Source: Phenylobacterium sp.
Lineage (GTDB): Bacteria > Pseudomonadota > Alphaproteobacteria > Caulobacterales > Caulobacteraceae
Reading direction: 5' to 3'
NCBI RefSeq assembly: GCF_030693405.1
Contig: NZ_JAUYAW010000044.1
Location: 62,001 to 126,000, forward strand
Length of the DNA stretch: 64,000 nt
Below are positions 43,204 to 51,849 of this stretch, one piece after another. Every line of letters begins with the position of its first letter. The first letter of the stretch is position 1. The position numbers and the translations under genes were made by a program. A model generated the notes under the pieces. That model was not told the DNA's origin and made no database searches. It was given only the letters and a program-made list of their open reading frames with translations.

Positions 43204-46026
43204 GTGAACGCGCTTTCCCCCGCCCTTGATCTGGCGCCTGCCCTGGTGGTCCTGCCGGGACCCCGCGCCGGCGCGGCTGACGCCGAGCGAGCGGAGGTCC
43301 TACGCGCCCCCGACGCCCGGGACCTGTTCGAGCGCGGCCCGGTCCTGGTGGCCCATGCGGCCATGACCGCAAGGCGTCTGGCCCTGCATCCGCCGCAGCG
43401 GAGCCCGCGGACCTTCGATGCGCTCGAGCTGTTCGCCTTTGTCCGCCCGGCCAAATTCTGCGCGCCCTCGGCCGCGGGGCTCGCCCAGACGCTCGGCTTG
43501 CCTGAGCCCAAGGGCGCGCCGGCCCAGGCTCGCGCCCTGCGCCAGGCCTGCCTGCTGCTGCTGGAAGAGCTGGCGCGCACGCCGCAGCCCAATCGGGAAG
43601 AGGCCCTGGCCCAGGCCGAGACCCTGGCGCGGGCCGGCTGGGCCTGGGGGGCTGCTGTGATCGGCGCCCTGCGCTCGGCGCCGGTGGGCAACGCCTTCCG
43701 CGGTTCGGGCCTCGATGTCTGGAGCCGGATCCCTGAGTGGGAGGATCAGGCGCCGCCCGGCGAGGCTGGCTCCCGCCCCATCGCAGGCCCTGAGGCCGCC
43801 CAGCGGCTGTCGGAGCTGCTGCATCGGGCCGGCCTGGATGAGGCCCGCCCGTCTCAGGCGGAATTTGCATCCGAGGCCGCCTACGCCTTCCAGCCCCGGG
43901 AGAAGGAGGGCGAGCCGCGCATGATGCTGGCCGAGGCCGGCACGGGCATCGGCAAGACCATGGGCTACCTGGCGCCCGCCTCCCTCTGGGCCGAGGCCAA
44001 TGGGCCGGCGGTCTGGGTCTCGACCTATACCCGCGCCCTGCAGCGGCAGATCGAGCGCGAGAGCCACGCCATCTATCCCGACGAGAAGACCCGCGCCCGC
44101 AAGGCGGTGGTCCGAAAAGGTCGGGAAAACTACCTCTGCCTCTTGAACCTGCAGGACGCGGTCAACGCCGCCCAGTTGGGCAATGGCGACCTGGTGGGCC
44201 TGACCCTGGCCGCCCGCTGGGCCAGGGCGAGCCGGGACGGCGACATGACCGGCGGCGACTTCCCGGCCTGGCTGCCGACCCTGTTTGGCCTGCCCACGCC
44301 GATGCAGGCCTCGGCCGCCAATCTGGTGGACCGCCGCGGCGAGTGCGTGCACGCCGGCTGCCAGCACTACCGGACCTGTTTCGTGGAGAAGGCCATCCGG
44401 GGATCGCGGCGCGCTGACCTGGTGATCGCCAATCATGCGCTCGTTTTGACCCAGGCGGCCTTTGACGGGGCGCGGGCGGCCCGGGGCTCTAGGGCCGACA
44501 GCGAGACCGCGCATCTGAAGCGCCTGGTGTTCGACGAGGGCCACCACCTGTTCGAGGCCGCCGACAGCGCCTTCTCCGCCGCCATTTCCGGCGCCGAGGC
44601 CGCCGAGCTGCGCCGCTGGCTGCGGGGGCCGGAGGGCCGAGGCCGGCGGGGCCGAGGGCTTGAGGCCCGGCTGATGGACATGCTGGGCGACGCCGACGAG
44701 GCCAAGCGCGCCCTGCTGGCCGCCCTGCAGGCGGCCGCCGCCCTGCCCGGCGAGGGCTGGTCTGGCCGCATTGCGCCGGCCACCGGCGAGGTGAACCCCA
44801 TCGGCGCCATCGAGGCCTTTCTGGTCGCGGTGCTGGAGCAGCTGCGCGCCCGGGCCGCACCATCGGAGGTGGGCATGGAGTGCGCCGCCCGGCCCGCTCT
44901 GGATCTGGTCCGCGACACCGCCCGGGAGGCGGCTGCGGCGCTGGCCCGCATCGAAGCGCCCCTGCTGGCGCTGGCCCGTCACCTGGAAGACCTGCTGGAC
45001 GCCGAGGCCGCTACGCTGGGACCGAGCGAGCGGGCGCGGATCGAAGGGGCGTTGCGCGGGCTGGATCGCCGGGCGCGGATGACCCTGCCGGCCTGGCGCT
45101 CCATGCTGCGGGCCATCGACGAGGACGCCGAGGATGATCCGGACTTTGTCGACTGGTTCGACGCCACCTTCCTCTATGGCCGGGTGGTGGACGCCGCCTG
45201 TCGCCGCCATTGGGTCGATCCCACCGAACCCCTGACCAATGCGGTCATCGCGCCCGCCCACGGGGTGCTGGTCACCAGCGCCACCCTGGCCGATCCGGGC
45301 CTGGATGATCCCTTTGCGCTCGCCGAGATGCGCACCGGCGCAGCGCGTCTGCCCGACCGGCCCAAGACGCTGAAGCTCGCCTCACCCTTCGACTACGCCG
45401 CCAATGCGCGGGCCTTCGTGGTCACAGACGTGGGCAAGGAGGATCCCCGTCAGGTGGCTGCGGCCATGCGCGAGCTGTTCCTGGCGGCCGGCGGCGGCGG
45501 CCTTGGCCTGTTCACCGCCATCCGCCGCCTGCGCGCGGTCCATGAGCGGATCGCCGGCCCCCTGGCCGACAAGGGCCTGGCCCTTTACGCCCAGCATGTG
45601 GACGCGCTGGAGGTCGGCGCCCTGGTGGACATCTTCCGGGCCGAGGAGGACGCCTGTCTGCTCGGCACTGACGCCGTCCGCGATGGCGTCGACGTGCCGG
45701 GCCGATCCCTGCGCCTGCTGGTCTTCGACCGGGTGCCGTGGCCGCGTCCGGACATCCTGCACAAGGCCCGCCGGGTCCGTTTCGGCGGCAAGGGCTATGA
45801 CGACTCCATCGCCCGGGGCCGCATCGCCCAGGCCTTCGGCCGCCTGATCCGCCGCGCCGACGACAAGGGCGTCTTCGTCATGCTGGACGCCGCCGCCCCC
45901 ACCCGCCTGTTCTCCAGCCTGCCGCCGGGGGTCGAGATCCAGCGCATGGGCCTGGTGGAGGCCATTGAGGCGACGGCTGAGTTTTTGAAGGTGGACGCGC
46001 CCGGCCCGGCCGCGCCGGAGGATTGA
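43204..46026 (+). CDS. DinG-like ATP-dependent DNA helicase with Fe-S cluster
   Basis: An XPD/DinG-type SF2 helicase of 940 residues from GTG 43204, which has AGGAG 7 bases upstream; earlier starts (ATG 43159, ATG 43078) lack a site, and the latter overlaps Lhr. Walker A is AGTGIGKTM (near residue 246), the Fe-S cysteines lie in ECVHAGCQHYRTC, DEGH (DEAH-type) in VFDEGHHLF, and motif VI region AFGRLIRRADDKG is near the end. The N-terminal 200 residues hold an extra domain with little similarity, beyond plain DinG. It should unwind 5'-3' during repair. Confidence 0.92.
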   Translation: MNALSPALDLAPALVVLPGPRAGAADAERAEVLRAPDARDLFERGPVLVAHAAMTARRLALHPPQRSPRTFDALELFAFVRPAKFCAPSAAGLAQTLGLPEPKGAPAQARALRQACLLLLEELARTPQPNREEALAQAETLARAGWAWGAAVIGALRSAPVGNAFRGSGLDVWSRIPEWEDQAPPGEAGSRPIAGPEAAQRLSELLHRAGLDEARPSQAEFASEAAYAFQPREKEGEPRMMLAEAGTGIGKTMGYLAPASLWAEANGPAVWVSTYTRALQRQIERESHAIYPDEKTRARKAVVRKGRENYLCLLNLQDAVNAAQLGNGDLVGLTLAARWARASRDGDMTGGDFPAWLPTLFGLPTPMQASAANLVDRRGECVHAGCQHYRTCFVEKAIRGSRRADLVIANHALVLTQAAFDGARAARGSRADSETAHLKRLVFDEGHHLFEAADSAFSAAISGAEAAELRRWLRGPEGRGRRGRGLEARLMDMLGDADEAKRALLAALQAAAALPGEGWSGRIAPATGEVNPIGAIEAFLVAVLEQLRARAAPSEVGMECAARPALDLVRDTAREAAAALARIEAPLLALARHLEDLLDAEAATLGPSERARIEGALRGLDRRARMTLPAWRSMLRAIDEDAEDDPDFVDWFDATFLYGRVVDAACRRHWVDPTEPLTNAVIAPAHGVLVTSATLADPGLDDPFALAEMRTGAARLPDRPKTLKLASPFDYAANARAFVVTDVGKEDPRQVAAAMRELFLAAGGGGLGLFTAIRRLRAVHERIAGPLADKGLALYAQHVDALEVGALVDIFRAEEDACLLGTDAVRDGVDVPGRSLRLLVFDRVPWPRPDILHKARRVRFGGKGYDDSIARGRIAQAFGRLIRRADDKGVFVMLDAAAPTRLFSSLPPGVEIQRMGLVEAIEATAEFLKVDAPGPAAPED

Positions 46027-46131
46027 GTTAGGGGGGCGGACCGCCCCTTCGCTACCCCCCCAACCGTCTTGGTCGGGTCAAGCCCGAGGGCGATGAGGAG
46101 TTGGGGGGAGGGTGTGAGGGGGAATTTCGCC

Positions 46132-46461
46132 CTAAGCCGTCGCCTTGGAGAACACCTGGATCACCACCACGCCAGCCAGGATCAGGCCGATGCCGATGAG
46201 GCCGGCGGTGTCGATCTGCTGGCGGTAGAGGACCCAGGCGATGGCGGTGATCAGGACGATGCCGACGCCTGACCACAGGGCGTAGACGATCCCCACCGGC
46301 ACGGTGCGCATGGCCTGGGACATGCACCAGAAGGCGATCCCGTAGCCGATGGCGGTGATCACCGAGGGCGCGGTGTTGCGGAAGCCGTCGGACGCCTTCA
46401 GGGCCGTGGTGGCGATCACCTCGGCGACGATGGCGATGGCGAGCCAGGCCATGCCGTGCAT
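46132..46461 (-). CDS. SMR-family multidrug efflux protein (EmrE-like)
   Basis: A 109-residue four-helix transporter. Glu in the first helix (AIVAEVIATTALKAS) is the proton/drug site, and YALWSGVGIVLITAIAW in helix three matches the EmrE/QacE subgroup more than the guanidinium exporter (Gdx/SugE) subgroup. The start overlaps the prephenate dehydrogenase stop (ATGA), so it is the last gene of the aromatic operon. Such placement may be chance or may mean export of an aromatic or amine compound (inference). Confidence 0.93.
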   Translation of the reverse strand: MHGMAWLAIAIVAEVIATTALKASDGFRNTAPSVITAIGYGIAFWCMSQAMRTVPVGIVYALWSGVGIVLITAIAWVLYRQQIDTAGLIGIGLILAGVVVIQVFSKATA

Positions 46462-47390
46462 CAGCCGCCCCGCTTTCGGCCGAAGTCCGGCTCGGCGCTT
46501 TCCTGGCCGGCCTCGATGACGCCGCGGCGGATCTCCCGGGTGCGGCTGAACAGGTCAAACAGCTTGTCGCCCTCGCCCCAGCGTATGGCTCGTGACAGGG
46601 CCTGCAGATCCTCAGTGAAGCGGCCCAGGACCTCTAGCACCGCGTCCTTGTTGGTCAGGAAGATGTCGCGCCACATGGTCGGGTCAGACGCCGCAATGCG
46701 GGTGAAGTCGCGGAAACCGCCGGCGGAGTATTTCATCACCTCGGCCCGGGTGACCTCCTCCATGTCGGCGGCGGTGCCGACGATGTTGTAGGCGATCAGG
46801 TGGGGCAGGTGGCTGGTGACGGCCAGAACAAGGTCGTGGTGCTTGTCGTCCATACGCTCGACCTGGGCGCCCAGCGCGGTCCAGAAGTCGGCCAGGCGCT
46901 GCACGGCGTCGAGATAGGCGTCGTCCTCCCGGGCCTGGGGGGTCAGGATCACCCAGCGCTGGTGGAACAGTTCGGCGAAGCCGGCGTCGGGGCCGGACTG
47001 CTCGGTGCCGGCGATGGGGTGGCCCGGCACGATGTGGACGCTGCCCGGCAAGGCTGCGGCGAGCGCCTCGCTGACCGCCGCCTTCACCGAGCCTACATCG
47101 CTGACGATGGCGCCGGGCGAGATCGCGTGGGCGCAGGCGGCCGCCGCCTCGCCGATGGCCCGCACCGGGGTGGCGAAGATGATCAGGTCGGCGCCGGTCA
47201 CGGCCTCTTCGGCGCTCAGCGTCACCGCATCAGCCAGGCCGAGCTCAGCGATGCGGGCCCGCGCAAAGGGGCTGGCGTCATGGATGACGATCTGGCCCGC
47301 CGCGCCGGACGCCCGCGCGCCCCGGGCCAGGGACGAGCCGATGAGGCCGCAGCCGATGATGGCCAGGCGGGCGAAGACGGGCTCAGCCAT
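46461..47390 (-). CDS. tyrC: Prephenate/arogenate dehydrogenase
   Basis: A 309-residue enzyme for tyrosine synthesis: oxidative decarboxylation of prephenate (or arogenate) with NAD(P). N-terminal Rossmann motif IGCGLIGSSLARG (residues about 11-23), SDVGSVK and PGHPIAGTE (near 110-118), and SHLPHLIAYNI are family hallmarks. ATG 47390 overlaps the hisC stop (TGATG). TyrC-type enzymes without an ACT domain often accept both substrates; substrate choice cannot be read from sequence alone. Confidence 0.94.
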   Translation of the reverse strand: MAEPVFARLAIIGCGLIGSSLARGARASGAAGQIVIHDASPFARARIAELGLADAVTLSAEEAVTGADLIIFATPVRAIGEAAAACAHAISPGAIVSDVGSVKAAVSEALAAALPGSVHIVPGHPIAGTEQSGPDAGFAELFHQRWVILTPQAREDDAYLDAVQRLADFWTALGAQVERMDDKHHDLVLAVTSHLPHLIAYNIVGTAADMEEVTRAEVMKYSAGGFRDFTRIAASDPTMWRDIFLTNKDAVLEVLGRFTEDLQALSRAIRWGEGDKLFDLFSRTREIRRGVIEAGQESAEPDFGRKRGG

Positions 47391-48511
47391 CAATCGGCCT
47401 GCATGAAGTCGGCGAGCGCCTCGACCACGGCGCGGTTGTGCGCCTCAAGCCCGATGGTCATGCGCAGGTGGTGGGGCAGGCCATAGCCGCCGACGCCCCT
47501 GACGATCAGGCCGCGGCTGGCCAGATAGGCCTCGGCCGCCTGGGCGCTCTTCGCGCCCGTGGCGGGGAAGCCCACCAGCACGAAGTTGGTGGCGCTGGGC
47601 ACCGGCGACAGGCCAAGCCCTCCCAGCTGCTGGGCGAGCCAGGGCCGCCATTGGGCCAGCAGGTCCAGGGAGGCCTTCTGGAAGTCCTTGTCGGCCAGGG
47701 CCTCCACCGCGGCCAGCTGGCCTGGGATGGAGGTGTTGAACGGCTGGCGGATGCGGTCGAGCGCGCTGATCATCTCGGCCGGCCCATAGGCCCAGCCGAC
47801 GCGGAGGGTCGCCAGGCCGTGCAGCTTGGAGAAGGTGCGGGTGACGATGACATTGTCGCTGGTGCGGGCCAGGTCCGTCCCGTCCTCGAAGGCGGGATCA
47901 TCGACGAATTCGGCATAGGCGCCGTCCAGCACCAGGACCACGCTCTTGGGCAGGGCCGCGTGCAGGCGACGGATCTCTTCGCCGCCGACATAGGTGCCGG
48001 TGGGATTGCCGGGATTGGCGATGAAGACCAGGCGGGTGCGGTCGTTCACCAGCTTCAGGAGCTCGTCCACATCGACCCGGTAGTCGGGTTCGGGCGCGCT
48101 GAGCACCTGCGCCTGGCAGGCGCGGGCCCCGATGGCGTAGGCGCCAAAGGCGAACTCCCCCTGAACGATATTGTCGCCCGGCTCCAGATAGACCTGGCAG
48201 AGCATGTGGAAAATCTCGTCCGAGCCGCAGCCGAAGATCAGCTGTTCGGGCTCCAGTCGGAACTCCGCGGCGATGGCCTGGCGCAGGGGGGTGGCGCGGC
48301 TGTCGGGATAGATGTGCAGCTGGTCGATGGCGCCGGCATAGGCGGCCTTGGCCCGGGGGCTGCAGCCCAGGATGTTCTCATTGGCCGACAGCTTCAGCGG
48401 ATGCTCGATCCCGTCGACCTTGGCCTTGCCGGGGACATAGGCCGAGATATCGAGGATGCCCGGCTTGGGAACCGGACGGTCGGCGGCGGCGCGATCGGGG
48501 GAATGGGACAT
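47390..48511 (-). CDS. hisC: Histidinol-phosphate/aromatic aminotransferase
   Basis: A 373-residue class I/II PLP enzyme. The PLP Lys lies in TRTFSKLHGLATLRVGWAYG (near 236-255); KLSANENILGCSP, GCGSDEIFHM and NPGNPTGTY are HisC blocks. Placed between chorismate mutase and TyrC, it probably also works on aromatic amino acid precursors, as HisC homologues do in Zymomonas-like tyrC operons. Possible role in both histidine and Tyr/Phe synthesis. 37 bp after the chorismate mutase gene. Confidence 0.93.
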   Translation of the reverse strand: MSHSPDRAAADRPVPKPGILDISAYVPGKAKVDGIEHPLKLSANENILGCSPRAKAAYAGAIDQLHIYPDSRATPLRQAIAAEFRLEPEQLIFGCGSDEIFHMLCQVYLEPGDNIVQGEFAFGAYAIGARACQAQVLSAPEPDYRVDVDELLKLVNDRTRLVFIANPGNPTGTYVGGEEIRRLHAALPKSVVLVLDGAYAEFVDDPAFEDGTDLARTSDNVIVTRTFSKLHGLATLRVGWAYGPAEMISALDRIRQPFNTSIPGQLAAVEALADKDFQKASLDLLAQWRPWLAQQLGGLGLSPVPSATNFVLVGFPATGAKSAQAAEAYLASRGLIVRGVGGYGLPHHLRMTIGLEAHNRAVVEALADFMQAD

Positions 48512-48548
48512 GGGCGGGCCTGGGTTTGGACGTATCAGGCCCTGGCTC

Positions 48549-49373
48549 TTACACGTCGAACGGTTCCGGTGCAGCCCCGATGACGCCGCTCAGGCGACCA
48601 GGCGCCCGGGCCAGGCGCTCATCATCGGCCTGATAATAGCCCGCCAGGGTGAAGAGCTTCAGCCCGCCGGCCTCGCTTAGCAGCTCGGCCGCCACCCCGT
48701 CGCGGCTCAGCGTCTCGGCCACCTTGGCGGCTGGCCCCGGCGCGTCGGTGACCCAGAGGGTGACATCGGCGCCGGTGGGCTCCACCTCCACCTCGGCGAA
48801 GGCCAGCGCCGAGGGCGGCCCCCACGCGTTAAGGCAGGGCAGGACGGCGAAGACCTTGAGCTTCGGCTCCGCCAGCAGCCGGCCCCACCAAGCGCTGTCC
48901 CCGGTCAGCATGGCCACGCCCACCCCGCCCTTGAGCTTGGCGGCCGCGAGGGTCTCTTCAGGCTTCTGAGCCATGCGCAGGGGCGGCGCCGCGCCAAAGC
49001 GCAGCCGCGTCAGCTCCAGGGCGCGGGCCTGGGTCGGCCCCCCCCAGACGGTCAGGTTGAAGGGCCCCTGCAGGGCCAGGCTCTGGCCCATCAGCTCGCG
49101 CCAGATGCGGATGACCAGGGCGTCGCTGGCGCCGGTGCGGGGCATGGCCAGCAGGCGGCGCAGGATTTCGGTCTCGCGGCCCGGGCGAAGCCCGAAGCGG
49201 TCGGCCTGACCGGCGGCGGCCTTGGCTGCGGCCACCTGCTTGCCCAGCGCCGTGCGCTCGTCCAGCAGGGCCAGCAGGCCCGCGTCGATCTCGTCGATCC
49301 GCGCGCGCACGGCCTCCAGGGGCAGGGCGCCTCCGGACGAGGCTGCGGGCGCGGCTTGCTGAGCGTCGGCCAT
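48549..49373 (-). CDS. Chorismate mutase with C-terminal domain of unclear type
   Basis: A 274-residue protein. Residues about 18-105 are an AroQ-type chorismate mutase (VRARIDEIDAGLLALLDERTALGKQV, GRETEILRRLL, VIRIWRELMGQSLALQ), which turns chorismate into prephenate. Residues about 110-270 are not part of the mutase; the pattern (FNLTVWGGP, GGVGVAMLTGDSAWW, KLKVFAVLPCL, LFTLAGYYQADD) looks like a worn prephenate dehydratase/ACT-like region, but the dehydratase TRF motif is missing. It may be an allosteric domain. First gene of the aromatic operon. Confidence 0.88.
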   Translation of the reverse strand: MADAQQAAPAASSGGALPLEAVRARIDEIDAGLLALLDERTALGKQVAAAKAAAGQADRFGLRPGRETEILRRLLAMPRTGASDALVIRIWRELMGQSLALQGPFNLTVWGGPTQARALELTRLRFGAAPPLRMAQKPEETLAAAKLKGGVGVAMLTGDSAWWGRLLAEPKLKVFAVLPCLNAWGPPSALAFAEVEVEPTGADVTLWVTDAPGPAAKVAETLSRDGVAAELLSEAGGLKLFTLAGYYQADDERLARAPGRLSGVIGAAPEPFDV

Positions 49374-49408
49374 TTCTATTCCCGAAACGAAAGCCGCGAC
49401 CTAAGTCA

Positions 49409-49444
49409 TTGCGCGAAGGGGCGCAATAGGCGCCCTTCGCGCAA
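49409..49444 (-). other. Strong hairpin in the leader of the aromatic operon
   Basis: TTGCGCGAAGGGGCG (49409-49423) pairs with CGCCCTTCGCGCAA (49431-49444), one bulge, loop about 7 bases. It lies 36 bp before chorismate mutase and 26 bp after the DUF2125 stop, both on the minus strand. No T-run follows, so either a terminator of DUF2125 without U-tract or a leader element. No leader peptide rich in Phe/Tyr was seen. Confidence 0.5.
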
Positions 49445-49470
49445 GAAAGTTGCAGCCGAAACCATCGGCC

Positions 49471-50505
49471 TCAATAGACCCGCGGCGCCGGCCCGATGGC
49501 CACGGGGCCAAGGGTCGTCTGGCCGGCCTGGAAGGTGATGGCCGCCTGAGCGACATTGTCCGCGCCCTGGCGCGCGGCGGCGACGGCGGCGGCGGTCTCG
49601 GCGGTCTCAGGGGGCAGGACGCCGCCGGCGCCCAGCGCCGCAAGGGCCTCGGGCGCCTGGCGCAGGGTGACGTCCAGGGTTCCGCGCAGACGGCCATCGG
49701 GGCCGACGAACAGCTGGCCGCGATTGACGCCGATCACCGCCTCCCCGGCGGTCAGGCCGGCTTCGCGCACCTGCGCCATGCCGCCGGCCTGGCTCCAGTT
49801 GCGCACGGCGTTGGGCCAGTCAGGGCCGCTGAATTCACTCATCTTGGTGAGCAGGGCGTCCCACTTCAGGTCGATGTCGCCGTCCTGGGCGATGCGGGCG
49901 AACAGGCCTGACATCTGCGCCTGGCCATCCTCGACCTCCAGGAACAGAGCGCCCTGATCCTCGGGGCCAGGCCGCAGGTGGAAGGCCACCTTTTGGGCCT
50001 GAGACAGGGCGAAGGGCTGGGCGCCCGGCGCCGGGGTGAAGATCAGCTCCCGGCCCTCGAAGTCAAAGCGCGGCGGCCTGGCCTCGGCGTTTCCCAGGCT
50101 GGCGCGGATCATCTTGCCGGTCACCTGGACCGCGCCTGAGCGAGGCCGGGTGAAGGTCAGGCCGTCGGGCGCGGCAAATATCCAGCGGCCCAGCGCATGC
50201 ATATAGGCCTCGGACTCCAGGCGCGGGGTAGCCAGGGCCCAGCCGGAGGGCTCGCGGATGACCGCGTCGGTGAGGGTGACGTTCAGGCGGAAGGGATAGC
50301 CGCCGATGCTGCGCGTCCCCCAGCTGACCTCATAGCCTGCGATGCGCAGGTTTTCCGCCGTCGCGTCCATCCTGTCGCCGACCTGAATGCGGGTCCAGAA
50401 CCAGAATCCGCTCCAGACGATCATCGCCAGGAACAGGAGGGCGAAGGGCAGGATCAGGCCCAGGCGGCGGGGTTTGCGGGCGGGGGCGGGATCAGGCACA
50501 GACAT
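49471..50505 (-). CDS. DUF2125 domain protein
   Basis: A 344-residue protein with an N-terminal membrane helix (LGLILPFALLFLAMIVWSGFWFW, about 14-36) and a long beta-rich DUF2125 region (AGYEVSWGTRSIGGYPFRLNV; LTFTRPRSGAVQVTG). It should be anchored in the inner membrane facing the periplasm; the fold recalls AsmA-like or lipid-transfer proteins, but function is not known. Shares the 36-bp upstream gap with the divergent chaC gene. Confidence 0.85.
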   Translation of the reverse strand: MSVPDPAPARKPRRLGLILPFALLFLAMIVWSGFWFWTRIQVGDRMDATAENLRIAGYEVSWGTRSIGGYPFRLNVTLTDAVIREPSGWALATPRLESEAYMHALGRWIFAAPDGLTFTRPRSGAVQVTGKMIRASLGNAEARPPRFDFEGRELIFTPAPGAQPFALSQAQKVAFHLRPGPEDQGALFLEVEDGQAQMSGLFARIAQDGDIDLKWDALLTKMSEFSGPDWPNAVRNWSQAGGMAQVREAGLTAGEAVIGVNRGQLFVGPDGRLRGTLDVTLRQAPEALAALGAGGVLPPETAETAAAVAAARQGADNVAQAAITFQAGQTTLGPVAIGPAPRVY

Positions 50506-50541
50506 GGACGGCTTTGCAGGCTTTCTACGGACAGGTCAGGA

Positions 50542-51090
50542 ATGGCGGACGGCGAGGGGCGGTGGGTGTTCGGCTATGGGTCGCTCATGTGGCGGCCGGG
50601 CTTCAGCTTTGTCGAGCGCTCGAGCGCCATCCTACACGGCCGTCGCCGGGCCTTCTGCATCTATTCGGTCCACCATCGGGGCACCTATGAGCGGCCGGGC
50701 CTGGTGCTGGGCCTGGCGCCCGGCGGCGCGGTGCGGGGCGCAGCCTATCTGGTGGCAGAGGCCGACTGGCCGGAGGTCTATGCCTATCTGATGGAGCGCG
50801 AGCAGCCCACCGAGACCTATCTGGAGGCCTGGCGACCTGTGCGCCTGGCCGATGGCCGGCGGGTGGAGAGTCTGGTCTTCCTCTCCGACCTCAGCCATCC
50901 CCAGTGGGCCGGGGCCCTTACCCTGGAGCGGCAGGCTGAGCTGATCACTGGCGCCGTCGGCCTGTCGGGGCCCAACGAGGACTATCTGCGCGACCTGTTG
51001 GGCCACCTCCGCGACGAGGGCGTGCGCGACCGGGCCATGGAAGACCTGCTGATCCAGGTCGAGACTCGCACCAGAGCCGCGCTGGCCTAG
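50542..51090 (+). CDS. chaC: ChaC-like gamma-glutamylcyclotransferase
   Basis: A 182-residue GGCT-like protein: VFGYGSLMWRPGF (8-20, substrate loop), FCIYSVHHRGTYERPGLVLGL (36-57) and MEREQPTETYL with catalytic Glu near residue 90. It cleaves the gamma-glutamyl bond of glutathione to give 5-oxoproline and Cys-Gly. The start is ATG 50542; the upstream in-frame extension lies in the antisense of DUF2125. The stop (TAG) overlaps the convergent plsC stop by four bases. Confidence 0.92.
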   Translation: MADGEGRWVFGYGSLMWRPGFSFVERSSAILHGRRRAFCIYSVHHRGTYERPGLVLGLAPGGAVRGAAYLVAEADWPEVYAYLMEREQPTETYLEAWRPVRLADGRRVESLVFLSDLSHPQWAGALTLERQAELITGAVGLSGPNEDYLRDLLGHLRDEGVRDRAMEDLLIQVETRTRAALA

Positions 51091-51791
51091 AGGTCCAGCA
51101 GCTTCATCGAGGCCGTTTCGATCCGTTCCTCCAGGGTGCGCATGAACTCGGCGCGCTTCAGGCCCGGCGGGATCGGCTCCAGATATTCGAAGACGATGAC
51201 GCCCGGTTTGCGCAGAAAGCCGTGCTTGGGCCAGTGGACCCCGGAATTGGTGGCCACCGGATGCACCGGCAGGTTCAGCTCCCGGTAAAGGGCCGCGATG
51301 CCGGGCTTGTAGCTGCCGCGCACGCCGGGCTCGCCCCGGGTGCCTTCGGGAAAGATCACCAGCTGGCGGTCTTCCTGCAGGCGCTCTTCGGTGTCGCGCA
51401 CCAGCTTTTTCAGCGCGGCGGCCTGGGCCTCGCGGTTGACCACGATCATACGCGCCTTCTGGGCGTACCAGCCGAAGAAGGGGATCCACATGAGCTCCTT
51501 CTTCAGGACGAAGCAGGAGTCTGGCAGCCAGGCGAACTGGGCGAAGACGTCGAACATGCACTGGTGCTTGGGCGCCACCAGGGCCTTGCCTTTGGGCAGG
51601 TGCTCTAGTCCCCGGACCTCGACGCGGATGTCGCAGATCCGCAGCAGGGCGATGACGCCGCGGCTCCAGAAATCGAGCGCCCGCAGAATCCACGTGCGCG
51701 GCGCCAGCATCAGCGGGGTGATCAGGATCGCCACGGTGGCGGACCACAGATAGAAGAGCGCCACAAAGAGCAGGGAGCGCAGAGCCGTCAC
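51087..51791 (-). CDS. plsC: 1-acyl-sn-glycerol-3-phosphate acyltransferase
   Basis: A 234-residue acyltransferase with the catalytic HX4D (H76-Q-C-M-F-D81), substrate motif FPEGTRGEPG (near 148) and an N-terminal membrane helix (LLFVALFYLWSATVAILI). It makes phosphatidic acid from lysophosphatidic acid. GTG 51791 is the start. Last of the ftsE-ftsX-ydcF-plsC operon, a linkage of cell division and lipid genes that recurs in Alphaproteobacteria. Confidence 0.94.
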   Translation of the reverse strand: MTALRSLLFVALFYLWSATVAILITPLMLAPRTWILRALDFWSRGVIALLRICDIRVEVRGLEHLPKGKALVAPKHQCMFDVFAQFAWLPDSCFVLKKELMWIPFFGWYAQKARMIVVNREAQAAALKKLVRDTEERLQEDRQLVIFPEGTRGEPGVRGSYKPGIAALYRELNLPVHPVATNSGVHWPKHGFLRKPGVIVFEYLEPIPPGLKRAEFMRTLEERIETASMKLLDL

Positions 51792-51849
51792 GGCGAGCCT
51801 CTTTCTTGCATTGTCCTTGGTCCCTGGTTCGCCGCTGGTCGGCGAAAGA

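Noticed and set aside
43300..45261. 653-codon open frame opposite the DinG-like gene
   Set aside because: Antisense artefact; DinG motifs on the plus strand are intact.
46031..46060. GC hairpin between dinG-like and SMR genes
   Set aside because: GGGGCGG/CCGCCCC is too GC-rich and lacks a T-run; not called.
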